From the NCBI GenBank assembly GCA_002071445.1, contig MWFE01000010.1, positions 62,001-126,000 on the forward strand: a stretch of 64,000 bases of DNA, read 5' to 3'. A model generated the notes under the pieces. The model did not search any database, was not told where the DNA came from, and worked only from the letters and a program-made list of their open reading frames with translations. Origin of the DNA: Bacteroidetes bacterium ADurb.Bin008 (GTDB lineage: Bacteria > Bacteroidota > Bacteroidia > Bacteroidales > Tenuifilaceae). Positions 9,901 to 17,566 of the stretch are shown here, piece by piece. Within the stretch, counting starts at the first letter, position 1, and every line of letters begins with the position of its first letter. The translations under genes were made by a program, and so were the position numbers.

Positions 9901-10275
9901 CCCCAAACCAGCTGAAATAACAACTGCCTCCAACTCGGTTGCCGATTCTTTCAAAACCCCGTTAAGTACAAACGATTCACCGAGTTTGAGGTCAACATCG
10001 GTATAGTTGACGGGGGTGTAACCCAGAAACGATATGGAAACGGTGTACGGACCGCCAACCCTTAAGCCGGTAAGGACGTAGGTTCCGTTTTCGGAAGTGG
10101 TTGTCCCGTACACCGAACCGCTAGGTTCGTGCGTTGCCATTACAATGGCAAAGGCTAAGGGCTCGCCCTTGTCATCAACAACCCGTCCGTTAATGGCCGA
10201 AGTTGTTACCTGTCCCATGGTATAAAATCCCATAAAGCCAAGGAGCAGGATTAGAAGAAAAGTTTTTCTGTTCAT
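6988..10275 (-). CDS. Oar-like TonB-dependent outer-membrane receptor with carboxypeptidase-regulatory-like domain
   Basis: A 1095-residue outer-membrane receptor. A signal peptide (MNRKTFLLILLL..., cut near residue 21) precedes a CarboxypepD_reg-like beta-sandwich (about residues 27-110), a plug with NRRDINNLP-like features (here SRRDINNLPTISRSI) and GRDGRYNTITIDGA, then a long barrel ending in Phe, as outer-membrane barrels do. The Oar-type family in Bacteroidota is thought to take up or move proteins and peptides with energy from TonB; the substrate is unknown. I chose the ATG at 10275 because it starts directly at the signal peptide; 21 further in-frame codons upstream are not protein-like. 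It is monocistronic, with a strong terminator and an inverted repeat upstream. Confidence 0.93.
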   Translation of the reverse strand: MNRKTFLLILLLGFMGFYTMGQVTTSAINGRVVDDKGEPLAFAIVMATHEPSGSVYGTTTSENGTYVLTGLRVGGPYTVSISFLGYTPVNYTDVDLKLGESFVLNGVLKESATELEAVVISAGLGNPIMNSDRTGAQTNISRRDINNLPTISRSITDLARLTPQAQGNSFAGRDGRYNTITIDGAAFNNNFGLSSNPLPGGEAQPISLDAIDQVTVNVSPFNVTLSQFTGASINAVTRSGDNTFKGSAYTYVRPKSFTGNTVNGLEVKGANERSSNNYGLSLGGPIIKNKLFFFFNGELEKENIPGIAWRPSTDGVANPNLMISRTTEADMERVRNHLINNYHYDPGKYKDFDPFQNQNTKILARIDWNISKNHKMTLRYNDVVGTSDQQTNANSGPSGIPRGSGRISGQSMAFSNSFYGFKNTVRSFTGEVNSALKSNISNKFLASYTFIEDTRTSNSAFFPFVDIWEGGDQYMSFGYELFSYNNRVANKTLSIVNNTVITLKDHAITAGISYDRLYFYNSYIREGTSYYRYGSVDDFINGADPTGFGVTYGYAGNDAPGAELTFGLGAIYAQDEWKLNRQFKVTYGIRIERPFFLDELKNNPAISALDFGGRKVDVGSWPEASFLFSPRLGFNWDVKGDRSLQVRGGTGIFTGLLPFVWFTNQPTNSAVIQSPEIGWNIGNPNLAGLAFEPDYKKLIADHPEWFPQSPSTLPNNSALAEVSKDFKMPQVWRSSLAADIELPYSMVFTGEAIFGKDINAVQQININEREPNGTMVGADNRPYWVAAADRKYENSIANATILSNTNEGYQYSFTAQLTKNFSHGLSGMFAYTYTMAKDVSSNPGSAAYSAYSSNVAVNSLNNPGLSYSNFATPHQLTGFGSYRIEYAKMLATTITISYRGYQQGRWSYTYSNDLNNDGIASDLMYIPKDASEITFVDYTYNPGGGADPIIMTAQQQSDAFFEYVKNNEYLSKHMGEYAERFGHVRPWIHRFDAKILQDVFSNFGSARKYTLQISLDILNIGNMINDKWGTYDFHPLASYDNIRPLTRVALPTATTAPTFRLNANTIDQFKASTELSKTLSTGSTWGMLLGIRLVF

Positions 10276-10331
10276 AATACAAATTTTTAGGTTAAGGTGA
10301 AAATTGGGTTGATTAATGGTTTTTAATTTCA

Positions 10332-10347
10332 AGCACAAATATGTGCT
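10332..10347. promoter_or_regulatory. Inverted repeat in the receptor's promoter region
   Basis: AGCACA-AATA-TGTGCT is a 6-bp inverted repeat with a 4-base spacer, 57 bases upstream of the receptor ATG, where a promoter is expected. On the minus strand it contains CATATTTG, one base off the TAnnTTTG box. It may be an operator overlapping the promoter. The rest of the 298-base gap 10276-10573 shows nothing I can name. Confidence 0.35.
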
Positions 10348-10573
10348 AAGTTTAAAACACTTAATTACTTAATATGTTTGTCATAGGCTGTCATTATAAC
10401 AAATGATTTTTAGCCAAAGAGACTTACAAGAAAGAAATAAATAACGAATTAAACCATAACAAACGCTAACTTTTTACTAACAAAAGTTGTTGAAACGACG
10501 TTGCCTGTTTTGGTTAAAAAAGGCAGATAAAATGTTTTCTGTAGAACTATTTGCAAGTTAGTCGATTAGTTGT

Positions 10574-11812
10574 CTATGATGGTGTTGATGAAATCAACTT
10601 CAGTACCCTGTGAGTAGCCCCTATATTTTCATGAACGTATTGGGCTGCAGATTTTCCGGCACTTTTTAATAACTCAGCATTGTTGATCAGATCGTTGAGT
10701 GTTGTTGTCAGTTCATCCTCATTTTTTATCGAAAAAGCAGCTTTTCGTTCAACTAACTCTTTTGCTTCCTGGAATTTATGGTAGTTGGGGCCAAATAGTA
10801 TCGGAAGTCCAAAAGTTGCAGGCTCCAGCGTGTTGTGTATGCCCGAGCCAAATCCGCCACCCACGTAAGCAATGTGACCGTATTTGTATGCTGAAGCCAA
10901 AATGCCAATGGTGTCCATTATTAATGCTTTGGATTGTTTGAGAATTTGATGATTTGCCTTGGTAAATCGAATGGGATGCGTATTGATGGCTTCAATTAAT
11001 GATGTTATTCTACTCTCGGTGATTTCATGGGGGGCAAACACAATTTTTACCATATGACGGGTATTGTTAATAAACCGGATTAGCATTTGCTCGTCTTTGG
11101 GCCAGGTGCTGCCCGCTATGATAATTACGGCATCTTTGCAAAACTCATCCAGCAACGGGATCTCTTGAGATGAGCGAAAAGTTGCATATACTCTATCAAA
11201 TCGAGTATCCCCTGTTATTTCAACATTATTAATGTCAATGCTTTGTAAAAGCTGTTTGGAGATTTCGTTCTGAACAAAAATGTGGTTAAAACAGCTAAGC
11301 ATTTTGCGGTTCCAAGGGCCATACCAGCGAAAAAAAATTTGATCAGGGCGAAATATGGCGGATACGAGATATGTGGGAATCCCTTTCCGCTTAAGTTCAT
11401 TCAGCATGAAGAACCAGAATTCATACTTAATAAAAACGGCCATCACAGGATTGACCGATTCGACAAAACGCTTTGCATTACGCTTTGTGTCCAATGGAAG
11501 ATAAAACACATAGTCAGCCTGGGCATAATTCTTCCTAATCTCGTAGCCAGATGGAGAGAAAAAAGTAATTAAAATTTTATGTTCAGGATTCGAGGTTTTG
11601 TATTCTTCAATGAGAGGCCTGCCCTGTTCAAACTCACCCAGGGATGCACAATGAAACCATGCAATGGAAGATTTATGGTCAAGTGCGTCGTATAGACGCT
11701 TTGCCCAACGCCTTCTGCCTTTAAGCCAAAGCGAAGCTTTATGGTTAAATGGTGATACGATCCAAATTAGAAAGTAGTAAAGCCAAATTCCAAGCCGATA
11801 AAGGATGACCAT
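10574..11812 (-). CDS. waaA: 3-deoxy-D-manno-octulosonic acid (Kdo) transferase
   Basis: A 412-residue Kdo transferase that adds Kdo to the lipid A precursor, using CMP-Kdo, at the cytoplasmic face of the inner membrane. An N-terminal hydrophobic anchor (residues about 3-22) is followed by the glycotransferase N-domain with FHCASLGEFEQGRPLIE, a family signature holding the catalytic Glu, then ITFFSPSGYE, and a C-domain with GGGFGSGIHNTLEPA and FGPNYHKFQEA, which bind the nucleotide. I chose the ATG at 11812; the only other start, four codons upstream, is TTG. A well-formed promoter lies directly upstream. No other lipopolysaccharide gene is adjacent. The identity is firm. Confidence 0.95.
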   Translation of the reverse strand: MVILYRLGIWLYYFLIWIVSPFNHKASLWLKGRRRWAKRLYDALDHKSSIAWFHCASLGEFEQGRPLIEEYKTSNPEHKILITFFSPSGYEIRKNYAQADYVFYLPLDTKRNAKRFVESVNPVMAVFIKYEFWFFMLNELKRKGIPTYLVSAIFRPDQIFFRWYGPWNRKMLSCFNHIFVQNEISKQLLQSIDINNVEITGDTRFDRVYATFRSSQEIPLLDEFCKDAVIIIAGSTWPKDEQMLIRFINNTRHMVKIVFAPHEITESRITSLIEAINTHPIRFTKANHQILKQSKALIMDTIGILASAYKYGHIAYVGGGFGSGIHNTLEPATFGLPILFGPNYHKFQEAKELVERKAAFSIKNEDELTTTLNDLINNAELLKSAGKSAAQYVHENIGATHRVLKLISSTPS

Positions 11813-11833
11813 GGTGAGATACAATTATCATTG

Positions 11834-11864
11834 CAAAAGTATAGCCTAATTCTTTAATAAGCAA
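11834..11864 (-). promoter_or_regulatory. Promoter of waaA
   Basis: On the minus strand TTG (11862-11864), 20 bases, then TACTTTTG (11834-11841), fitting the Bacteroidota TTG-N19-21-TAnnTTTG promoter closely. The -7 box ends 21 bases before the ATG at 11812. Confidence 0.75.
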
Positions 11865-12294
11865 TATGCGTAGAATGAACTATTTGTGGTAGTTTTAAAA
11901 AGTACGGAAAGGGAAAATTAAACTTTGCATGTATTTTTTTGACAAAATTTAGGGGATTTTACGGATTGTAACTTGTCTAAATTTTAATTTCCTTTGCTCC
12001 GTGAGCAGCATGTATTGCCCAATGAAATTGGCAGAATTCAGAAAAAATAAATAATTAGGATCATTTTTTGTTTTTTTTTGACCAATTATTATTTTTTTTC
12101 GTATATTTATTACTTAGATTGAAAGACATTTTTTTGTTTACACAGTTATTTTTTGATGTAATTATCTTGATTTTGTTCAAAGCTATTGCGTAATTTAGCA
12201 AATTATTGAACCATTAGATTTCACATTATGTTATATGAATCCAAAGGATAACTGATTTTTTTGTAAAAAATTTAAACTTGTTAATAATACGCCC
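11865..12294. other. AT-rich intergenic region with a weak candidate promoter
   Basis: No gene is visible in this very AT-rich 430-base stretch. A weak candidate promoter for the gene at 12295 is TTG at 12167-12169, 21 bases, then TAATTTAG at 12191-12198 (one mismatch to TAnnTTTG), which would give a leader of about 90 bases. Confidence 0.3.
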
Positions 12295-14172
12295 ATGAAA
12301 AAAATTACTCTAATCCTAGGAATGGTGCTACTATCCATAGCATCATTTGGTCAGAACGACGACCTGAAAGTTGTGTCCCCGGCAGGGGGTTACTTTACAG
12401 GATCGGGGATAACTCTTAGTTGGACATTGGGAGAACCAGTCATAGCAACCTTTAGCGCAGGAGACATTCTCCTTACCCAGGGGTTCCAGCAGGGCGATTT
12501 TTGGTCTCCTCCCCAATCGCATACGCTCATCCTTCTGGCTAATCCCGATAACATTGGAGCAGAGTTAATCGGTGCAGGCGAACACGAAGAAGGTTCTTTG
12601 GTAAATATTTCGGCTGGCAATGTTTTAGGCTATTCATTCATTGGTTGGTCAGGGAATGAAGAGGATACAGAATTGCTGGAAGATGCCGATGAGCCTATTA
12701 CCTCCTTCACCATGCCAAGCAGGGATGTTACATTTACTGCTAACTATCAGGCTGTTGATTACAATGTAAGCGTAACTGTTGTGCCTGCTTCAGCAGGAAC
12801 TATCACGGGTGATGGAGTGTACCACGTAGGAGACGAGGTTACCCTAACTGCTACAGCAAGTGATGGATACGAGTTCCTGAATTGGAGAATTGATGGTTCG
12901 GTTGTGAGTTCAGATAATCCATTTACGTTTACCATGCCGGCTGCTGATGTTCAGTTAACAGCACATTTCAAAGAAGCGGGTATTGAAACCTATACCCTGA
13001 CCTTAGCAGCTCTTCCTGCCGACGGAGGTACTGTTGTCGGAGGTGGTGAATATGAAGAGGGAGATGTAGTTACCGTTGCTGCCATTGCAAACAGCGGATA
13101 TGTGTTTGTGAACTGGACCAATGAAACTAATGACGTGGTGAGCACCACGGCAAGTTTCAACTATACCATGCCCGCTGCCGACGTAACCCTCACAGCCAAC
13201 TTTGAGGCTGTAGTACCAACCTATACCCTCACCCTGGTGGCTAACCCAGTAGCCGGCGGAACCGTTACCGGTGCCGGAGTATATGAGGAAGGTGATGAGG
13301 TTGCCATAACCGCTACGGCTAATAATGGATACGAGTTCGTAAATTGGACCGATGCAAGCAACGAGGTGGTAAGCACCGCGGCAAACTTCAGCTTCACCAT
13401 GCCTGCCGCTAATGTAACCCTAACGGCTAACTTCAACCAGACGGCATCATACGTACTGACGCTTATTGCCAATCCTGCTGACGGCGGAGTTGTTTCCGGA
13501 GCAGGAGCATTTGAAGCAGGTGATGAGGTTGCCGTTTCTGCTACAGCCAATAGCGGGTACGAATTTGTGAATTGGACAAACGAAAGTGATGAGGTGATAA
13601 GCACAACGGCAAGTTTCAACTACACCATGCCTGCCGCCAACGTTACTCTCACAGCCAATTTTGAGGCGCTGCCAACCTACTATACCGTCACGTTTACTGT
13701 TACCAATATCAAGGATAACGAACCCATTGCGAATGTTGTTATCACAATCAACGACGATATAACAGCAACAACCAATGCCGAAGGTATTGCCACAGTTGAA
13801 CTGCTTGATGGTGCTTATTCGTACTCTGCCAACGCAGGGGAAACCTTTACCGTTGAAACAGGTGAATTTGTTGTAGATGGCGCAGATTTGAACATTAATG
13901 TGCGTATGAACCCTGTGGGCGTTCCAGCGAATATCCTTTCAATGCTTGAGGCTTATCCCAACCCATTCAGCAGCCATGTTACCATTAAGAATGCCGACTG
14001 GGTAACCCGCGTGGTGTTTACAAATATCATAGGGCAGAAAGTTGCCGACGTAACACTTCCTGGTGTTGATGTATTCACGATTTACACTAATCAACTTGAA
14101 AAGGGTATTTATCTGGTTATTTTCCAAGGCAATAATGGTGAGAAAGTGATAAGAAAGATGGTAAAAGAGTAG
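12295..14172 (+). CDS. Secreted protein with five InlB-type B-repeats and a type A type IX sorting domain
   Basis: A 625-residue protein predicted to be exported to the cell surface. Order: signal peptide (residues 1-19); a region with LSWTLGEPVI and LTQGFQQG, common at the start of type IX cargo (about 25-70); five InlB B-repeat-like units at about 76-151, 156-225, 233-303, 310-380 and 386-456, each with a GYEFVNW core and a closing FTMPAANVTLTANF-like strand; a carboxypeptidase-regulatory-like beta domain (462-538); and a type A C-terminal sorting domain (549-625) with AYPNPF, IIGQKV, LEKGIYLV and a final KMVKE. Repeats 3-5 are nearly identical. Such repeats are found in adhesins and surface proteins; binding partner unknown. 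It is single, with a terminator behind it. Confidence 0.88.
   Translation: MKKITLILGMVLLSIASFGQNDDLKVVSPAGGYFTGSGITLSWTLGEPVIATFSAGDILLTQGFQQGDFWSPPQSHTLILLANPDNIGAELIGAGEHEEGSLVNISAGNVLGYSFIGWSGNEEDTELLEDADEPITSFTMPSRDVTFTANYQAVDYNVSVTVVPASAGTITGDGVYHVGDEVTLTATASDGYEFLNWRIDGSVVSSDNPFTFTMPAADVQLTAHFKEAGIETYTLTLAALPADGGTVVGGGEYEEGDVVTVAAIANSGYVFVNWTNETNDVVSTTASFNYTMPAADVTLTANFEAVVPTYTLTLVANPVAGGTVTGAGVYEEGDEVAITATANNGYEFVNWTDASNEVVSTAANFSFTMPAANVTLTANFNQTASYVLTLIANPADGGVVSGAGAFEAGDEVAVSATANSGYEFVNWTNESDEVISTTASFNYTMPAANVTLTANFEALPTYYTVTFTVTNIKDNEPIANVVITINDDITATTNAEGIATVELLDGAYSYSANAGETFTVETGEFVVDGADLNINVRMNPVGVPANILSMLEAYPNPFSSHVTIKNADWVTRVVFTNIIGQKVADVTLPGVDVFTIYTNQLEKGIYLVIFQGNNGEKVIRKMVKE
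12991..13662 (+). repeat. Three near-identical tandem repeats of about 230 bp
   Basis: Repeat units start near 12991, 13222 and 13450 and encode B-repeats 3, 4 and 5 of the surface protein. They share long identical stretches at DNA level, for example around the GYEFVNW codons and the TMPAANVTLTANF codons, much more than the two earlier units, pointing to recent duplication or gene conversion. Confidence 0.8.
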
Positions 14173-14194
14173 CATTTACCATCCACAGTACAAG

Positions 14195-14227
14195 GGGTCG
14201 TCTGAACTTATGCAGACGACCCTTTTT
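14195..14227 (+). terminator. Rho-independent terminator of the InlB-repeat gene
   Basis: A 10-base-pair stem GGGTCGTCTG / CAGACGACCC with an 8-base loop, followed by TTTTT, starts 22 bases after the stop codon. Confidence 0.92.
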
Positions 14228-14377
14228 CATTTATTCCATTTTTCAATCTGGGGTGTAATGTCTCTTTCCTTCTATGCCGTATTGCTGTTATAGTATTCTC
14301 AGCTTAACTTGTTGTGTTATCCAGTACAGAGTAAGTAGAAAAAGGATGGATGGGGATAGTTATTGCCATTAAAAAAG

Positions 14378-14417
14378 AAAAGAGGCCATCCCCAATTTGC
14401 CTGAGGTGACCTCTTTT
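14378..14417 (-). terminator. Candidate terminator of the M16 peptidase gene
   Basis: AAAAGAGG (14378-14385) pairs with CCTCTTTT (14410-14417), and inner bases GGCCATCCCC / TGAGGTGACC pair imperfectly. On the minus strand the stem ends in TTTT followed by more A/T. It lies 16 bases after the peptidase stop codon. Confidence 0.6.
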
Positions 14418-14432
14418 AATTCACTTTCTTTC

Positions 14433-17336
14433 CTACTTACTATAAAGAGTATTCTCTTTAATTTCTATAACCTTTGCCATGCGTTTCAACTCGTTAAGGT
14501 CAATTTTGCTTTTATCGCCCACAATGGCTATGGCAATGGGCTTGTTCATCAGGTGTTTGGTGTAAAAATCCCAAATATTATCCCAGGTAAGCGATTGGTA
14601 TGCAGGTTGTTTAACCAGCATAGGATCATTTGTATAACCCAACCTCCTCCAGGACTCAACGGAAGAGCTGAGATTACGGAACGAGGGGCGCTTGGTTTGT
14701 GCCGATAGGAAAAGGTAATTTTTTACCAAATCAATCCTTTCGGGTTTTTGAGGCATGGTGCGGATTAAGCTATCATAGGTTTCAATGGCAGTGAGAGATT
14801 TGTCGGCCTGTGTAGCCACATATCCGAAAAAGTTGAATGGTTTCAATGGCAAAACGGGGCGTTGAAAAGTGCCCGCTGCCCCGTAGGCCAACGATCTGTA
14901 TTCGCGTATCTCCTGCAGGACTAATCCCGAGAACCCTCCTCCAAAATATTCGTTGAAAGCCTCAAGATAGGGATCTATGCTTATGTTGTAATCCTCCCCA
15001 TTGGCAAAGAAAAAGATTTTACTTTGACGTGCCTTCTTCTTATTGACAAAGAAGATGGTATTCTCATCAAACTTTTTGGCCAGCCTTTCAACCGGTGTTT
15101 GAACCGTTTTGGGTTCGGTGGCAAAGGTAACGGTGTTGAGAATGATATTCTTAATACTGTCCGGGTGAGTTTTGCCTACGTAATGCACCACTGCGGTATG
15201 CTGCGTGGCCTGCTTAAAGATAGAGGTTAGCTCTTCTGCTTTGAGCTTTTTAAGCTGATCCATGGTTGGGCGATCGAGGTAATGCGATTCTTTCCCGTAG
15301 AGTACGGTTTCAATAAGTGCCGATGCAACGTTATCGGGCTCAGATCGCTCAAATTTTCTGTTGGCTTTTTCGCCGTCAATCATCGTTTTCAACTTTGACT
15401 GTTCCAACTTGGGGGTTGTAATCAATTCGTTAATCAGAATCAGCGCAGGTTTGATATTCTCTTCGAGCCCTTCAATTCGCACCTGGGTAAAACTTTCACT
15501 ACTCCAAATGGAGTAAGAGCAGCCAATCTTTGCAAACTCATTTTTTAACTCATCAACATTTCTGTTTTCGGTGCCTGAGAGTGACATCATTTCCGCAGCC
15601 TTATCCAGAAGTTTAATATGATGGCTTCCCACACCATATTTAATAGTAAGCGTGAATATGTCATTCATGGGGTTTTTTACATAGTATAGATCTATGCCCC
15701 TGTCAATGGCGCGATATTCAACATCCTTGTTAAAATCAATGGGCGTGAATGTGGTTTCTCTTGTGTCAATCTTTTCAAAATGATTGGCATACACTGATTT
15801 AGCATTTGTGTTGGCAACCAAAGGCTTAAAGCCCGGCTTGTCGATTTTTTCCTTCTTGGGGAATCCTGTTTTGGAATAGAAAGCCAGGTAGTCATTGCCA
15901 AAGTACTTATTGGCCACGCGTATGATATCCTCCTTGGTTACTCCCATTACCTTTTCCGGGTATGCCAGTGCTTCTTCAATGGTTTCGCCCTTGGCAAATG
16001 CCTCGGCAAATAGCGTTGCCCTATTATAGATATTTTCCAGATCACGGGTAAAGCTAACATAGGTTTCATTTTTAACGGCATCAACAACCCATTCGTCAAA
16101 TTCACCATTACGCAGCTTTGCCAATTCGTCCATTATCAACTTTTCGGCAGCCTCAAGTTTTTGCCCGACTATCTTGGGGATAAAAAGTGCTATGGCAGCA
16201 CCATGATCGTGGTAAGGAAGAGTAAGCATTTGAGCACCAAGCACCTTCCCGTCAAGGCTCAACTTGTCTAACAATCCCGTTTGGTACCTATTGTTTAAAA
16301 CTTTGAGAGCCATTTCCAGGGGTACATAGTCAGGGTGATCGGAGGTAACAGTTCTGAATCCCAGCAGACCTATTTTTATAGGCGTTAGCTTGGCCTGATG
16401 GAACTCTCTGCCCGCAAACGGCTCCTCAACCATTATGTGGGTTTCAGGGATCTGGCCGGAGGGTAATGCCCCAAATTTCTCCTCGATAACAGGCGCAATC
16501 TCTTCGATATTAAAATCACCGGAAATCACAAGAGCCATGTTATTGGCCACATAGTAATTCTTGTAAAACTCAAGCATTCGCTTCAGCGAGGGGTTTTTTA
16601 AATGCTCAATGGTGCCAATCAGTGGCTGCTGTCCGTAGGGATGGTTTTTGAAGAGGTGCGATTGAAACTCCTCCAATAGTTTGCCTTGAAACTGATCAGC
16701 ATACATATTCTTCTCCTCGTAAACCACCTCAAGCTCAGCCTGAAAACTTCTAAACACAGGATCGATAAAGCGATGGGCGTAAAGATCAATCCATTTAAAA
16801 ATTTGGCTTGAAGGAAATTTGTTGTAGAATATGGTCCAATCGGGACCTGTTCCGGCATTGAGATTGGTGCCGCCAATACTGTTGATCAGGTTGCTCATCT
16901 CATTGGGTATGGCAAACTCAGCAGCCTTAAGCGACTCCTCATTAATCTCGGTCTGGATCCTTTTCCTGTCCGCTTCGAGAGTGGAGTTGCCTAACTCTTC
17001 GTATAGCTGGAAAATCCGGTCGATGTGCGGTTTTTCTTTCTCCCAATCAGTGGTGCCAAGTTGCTGAGTACCTTTAAATAGCATGTGCTCCATATAATGG
17101 GCCAAACCGGTGGCATCGGGAGGATCGTTTTTGCCTCCCGTTTTAACGATAACTACCCCAAAAGCTTCGGGCAGGGAGTTGTCGGGGTTAAGAATAACGG
17201 TCAAGCCGTTTGGCAGGGTGTACTGGGTAATTTTCAGTGTTCCTGAGGTAACTTCAAAAGCGGATACCGGTTGGGAAACTCCAAGAATAAGGATAACCCC
17301 GGCAAGCAACGATACGAAGAAATGTCTTGTTTTCAT
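14433..17336 (-). CDS. M16-family zinc metallopeptidase (insulinase/pitrilysin type), exported
   Basis: A 967-residue exported peptidase of the M16 family. A signal peptide (residues 1-26) is followed by the first M16 domain with the inverted zinc motif H80-Y-M-E83-H84 and the downstream helix VVYEEKNMY that supplies the third zinc ligand. A second pair of M16 domains follows, without a zinc motif, as expected for the structural half of a full-length two-halves enzyme. These enzymes form a clamshell that degrades peptides, here probably in the periplasm. I chose the ATG at 17336, directly at the signal peptide; ten upstream in-frame codons look non-coding. It has its own promoter box and probably its own transcript. 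The substrate is unknown. Confidence 0.93.
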   Translation of the reverse strand: MKTRHFFVSLLAGVILILGVSQPVSAFEVTSGTLKITQYTLPNGLTVILNPDNSLPEAFGVVIVKTGGKNDPPDATGLAHYMEHMLFKGTQQLGTTDWEKEKPHIDRIFQLYEELGNSTLEADRKRIQTEINEESLKAAEFAIPNEMSNLINSIGGTNLNAGTGPDWTIFYNKFPSSQIFKWIDLYAHRFIDPVFRSFQAELEVVYEEKNMYADQFQGKLLEEFQSHLFKNHPYGQQPLIGTIEHLKNPSLKRMLEFYKNYYVANNMALVISGDFNIEEIAPVIEEKFGALPSGQIPETHIMVEEPFAGREFHQAKLTPIKIGLLGFRTVTSDHPDYVPLEMALKVLNNRYQTGLLDKLSLDGKVLGAQMLTLPYHDHGAAIALFIPKIVGQKLEAAEKLIMDELAKLRNGEFDEWVVDAVKNETYVSFTRDLENIYNRATLFAEAFAKGETIEEALAYPEKVMGVTKEDIIRVANKYFGNDYLAFYSKTGFPKKEKIDKPGFKPLVANTNAKSVYANHFEKIDTRETTFTPIDFNKDVEYRAIDRGIDLYYVKNPMNDIFTLTIKYGVGSHHIKLLDKAAEMMSLSGTENRNVDELKNEFAKIGCSYSIWSSESFTQVRIEGLEENIKPALILINELITTPKLEQSKLKTMIDGEKANRKFERSEPDNVASALIETVLYGKESHYLDRPTMDQLKKLKAEELTSIFKQATQHTAVVHYVGKTHPDSIKNIILNTVTFATEPKTVQTPVERLAKKFDENTIFFVNKKKARQSKIFFFANGEDYNISIDPYLEAFNEYFGGGFSGLVLQEIREYRSLAYGAAGTFQRPVLPLKPFNFFGYVATQADKSLTAIETYDSLIRTMPQKPERIDLVKNYLFLSAQTKRPSFRNLSSSVESWRRLGYTNDPMLVKQPAYQSLTWDNIWDFYTKHLMNKPIAIAIVGDKSKIDLNELKRMAKVIEIKENTLYSK

Positions 17337-17363
17337 TATACTTTGTGTTGGTTTAAGTGAATG

Positions 17364-17371
17364 CAAAGTTA
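17364..17371 (-). promoter_or_regulatory. Putative -7 promoter box of the M16 peptidase gene
   Basis: TAACTTTG on the minus strand, 27 bases before the ATG at 17336, matches TAnnTTTG exactly. No TTG was found at the usual spacing. Confidence 0.45.
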
Positions 17372-17398
17372 AAATTTAAAAAGCTATAATCGTTTGAG

Positions 17399-17422
17399 AG
17401 CAGAGAGTATTACTTCTCTGCT
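17399..17422. other. Inverted repeat between the MscS and M16 genes
   Basis: AGCAGAGAG pairs with TTCTCTGCT (one G-T pair) around a 6-base loop, 27 bases upstream of the M16 promoter box. It has no T-run, so it is either a weak terminator for the MscS gene or an operator for the peptidase gene. Confidence 0.35.
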
Positions 17423-17566
17423 TTGCAATATGATAGTGGAGAAAGTTCATTGCTTAAGGGGTTGTTTTTATTATGGATATTGTCCTTATTAGTAATACAA
17501 AGAATCCACAAAACAATGGCAACAATACTTTGCCAAATCGCAGGAAAATAGAATTGAGGTTATTTT

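Noticed and set aside
12991-13662. CRISPR-like regular repeats
   Set aside because: The repeats are about 230 bp long, in frame and coding for InlB-type domains, not short repeats with unique spacers.
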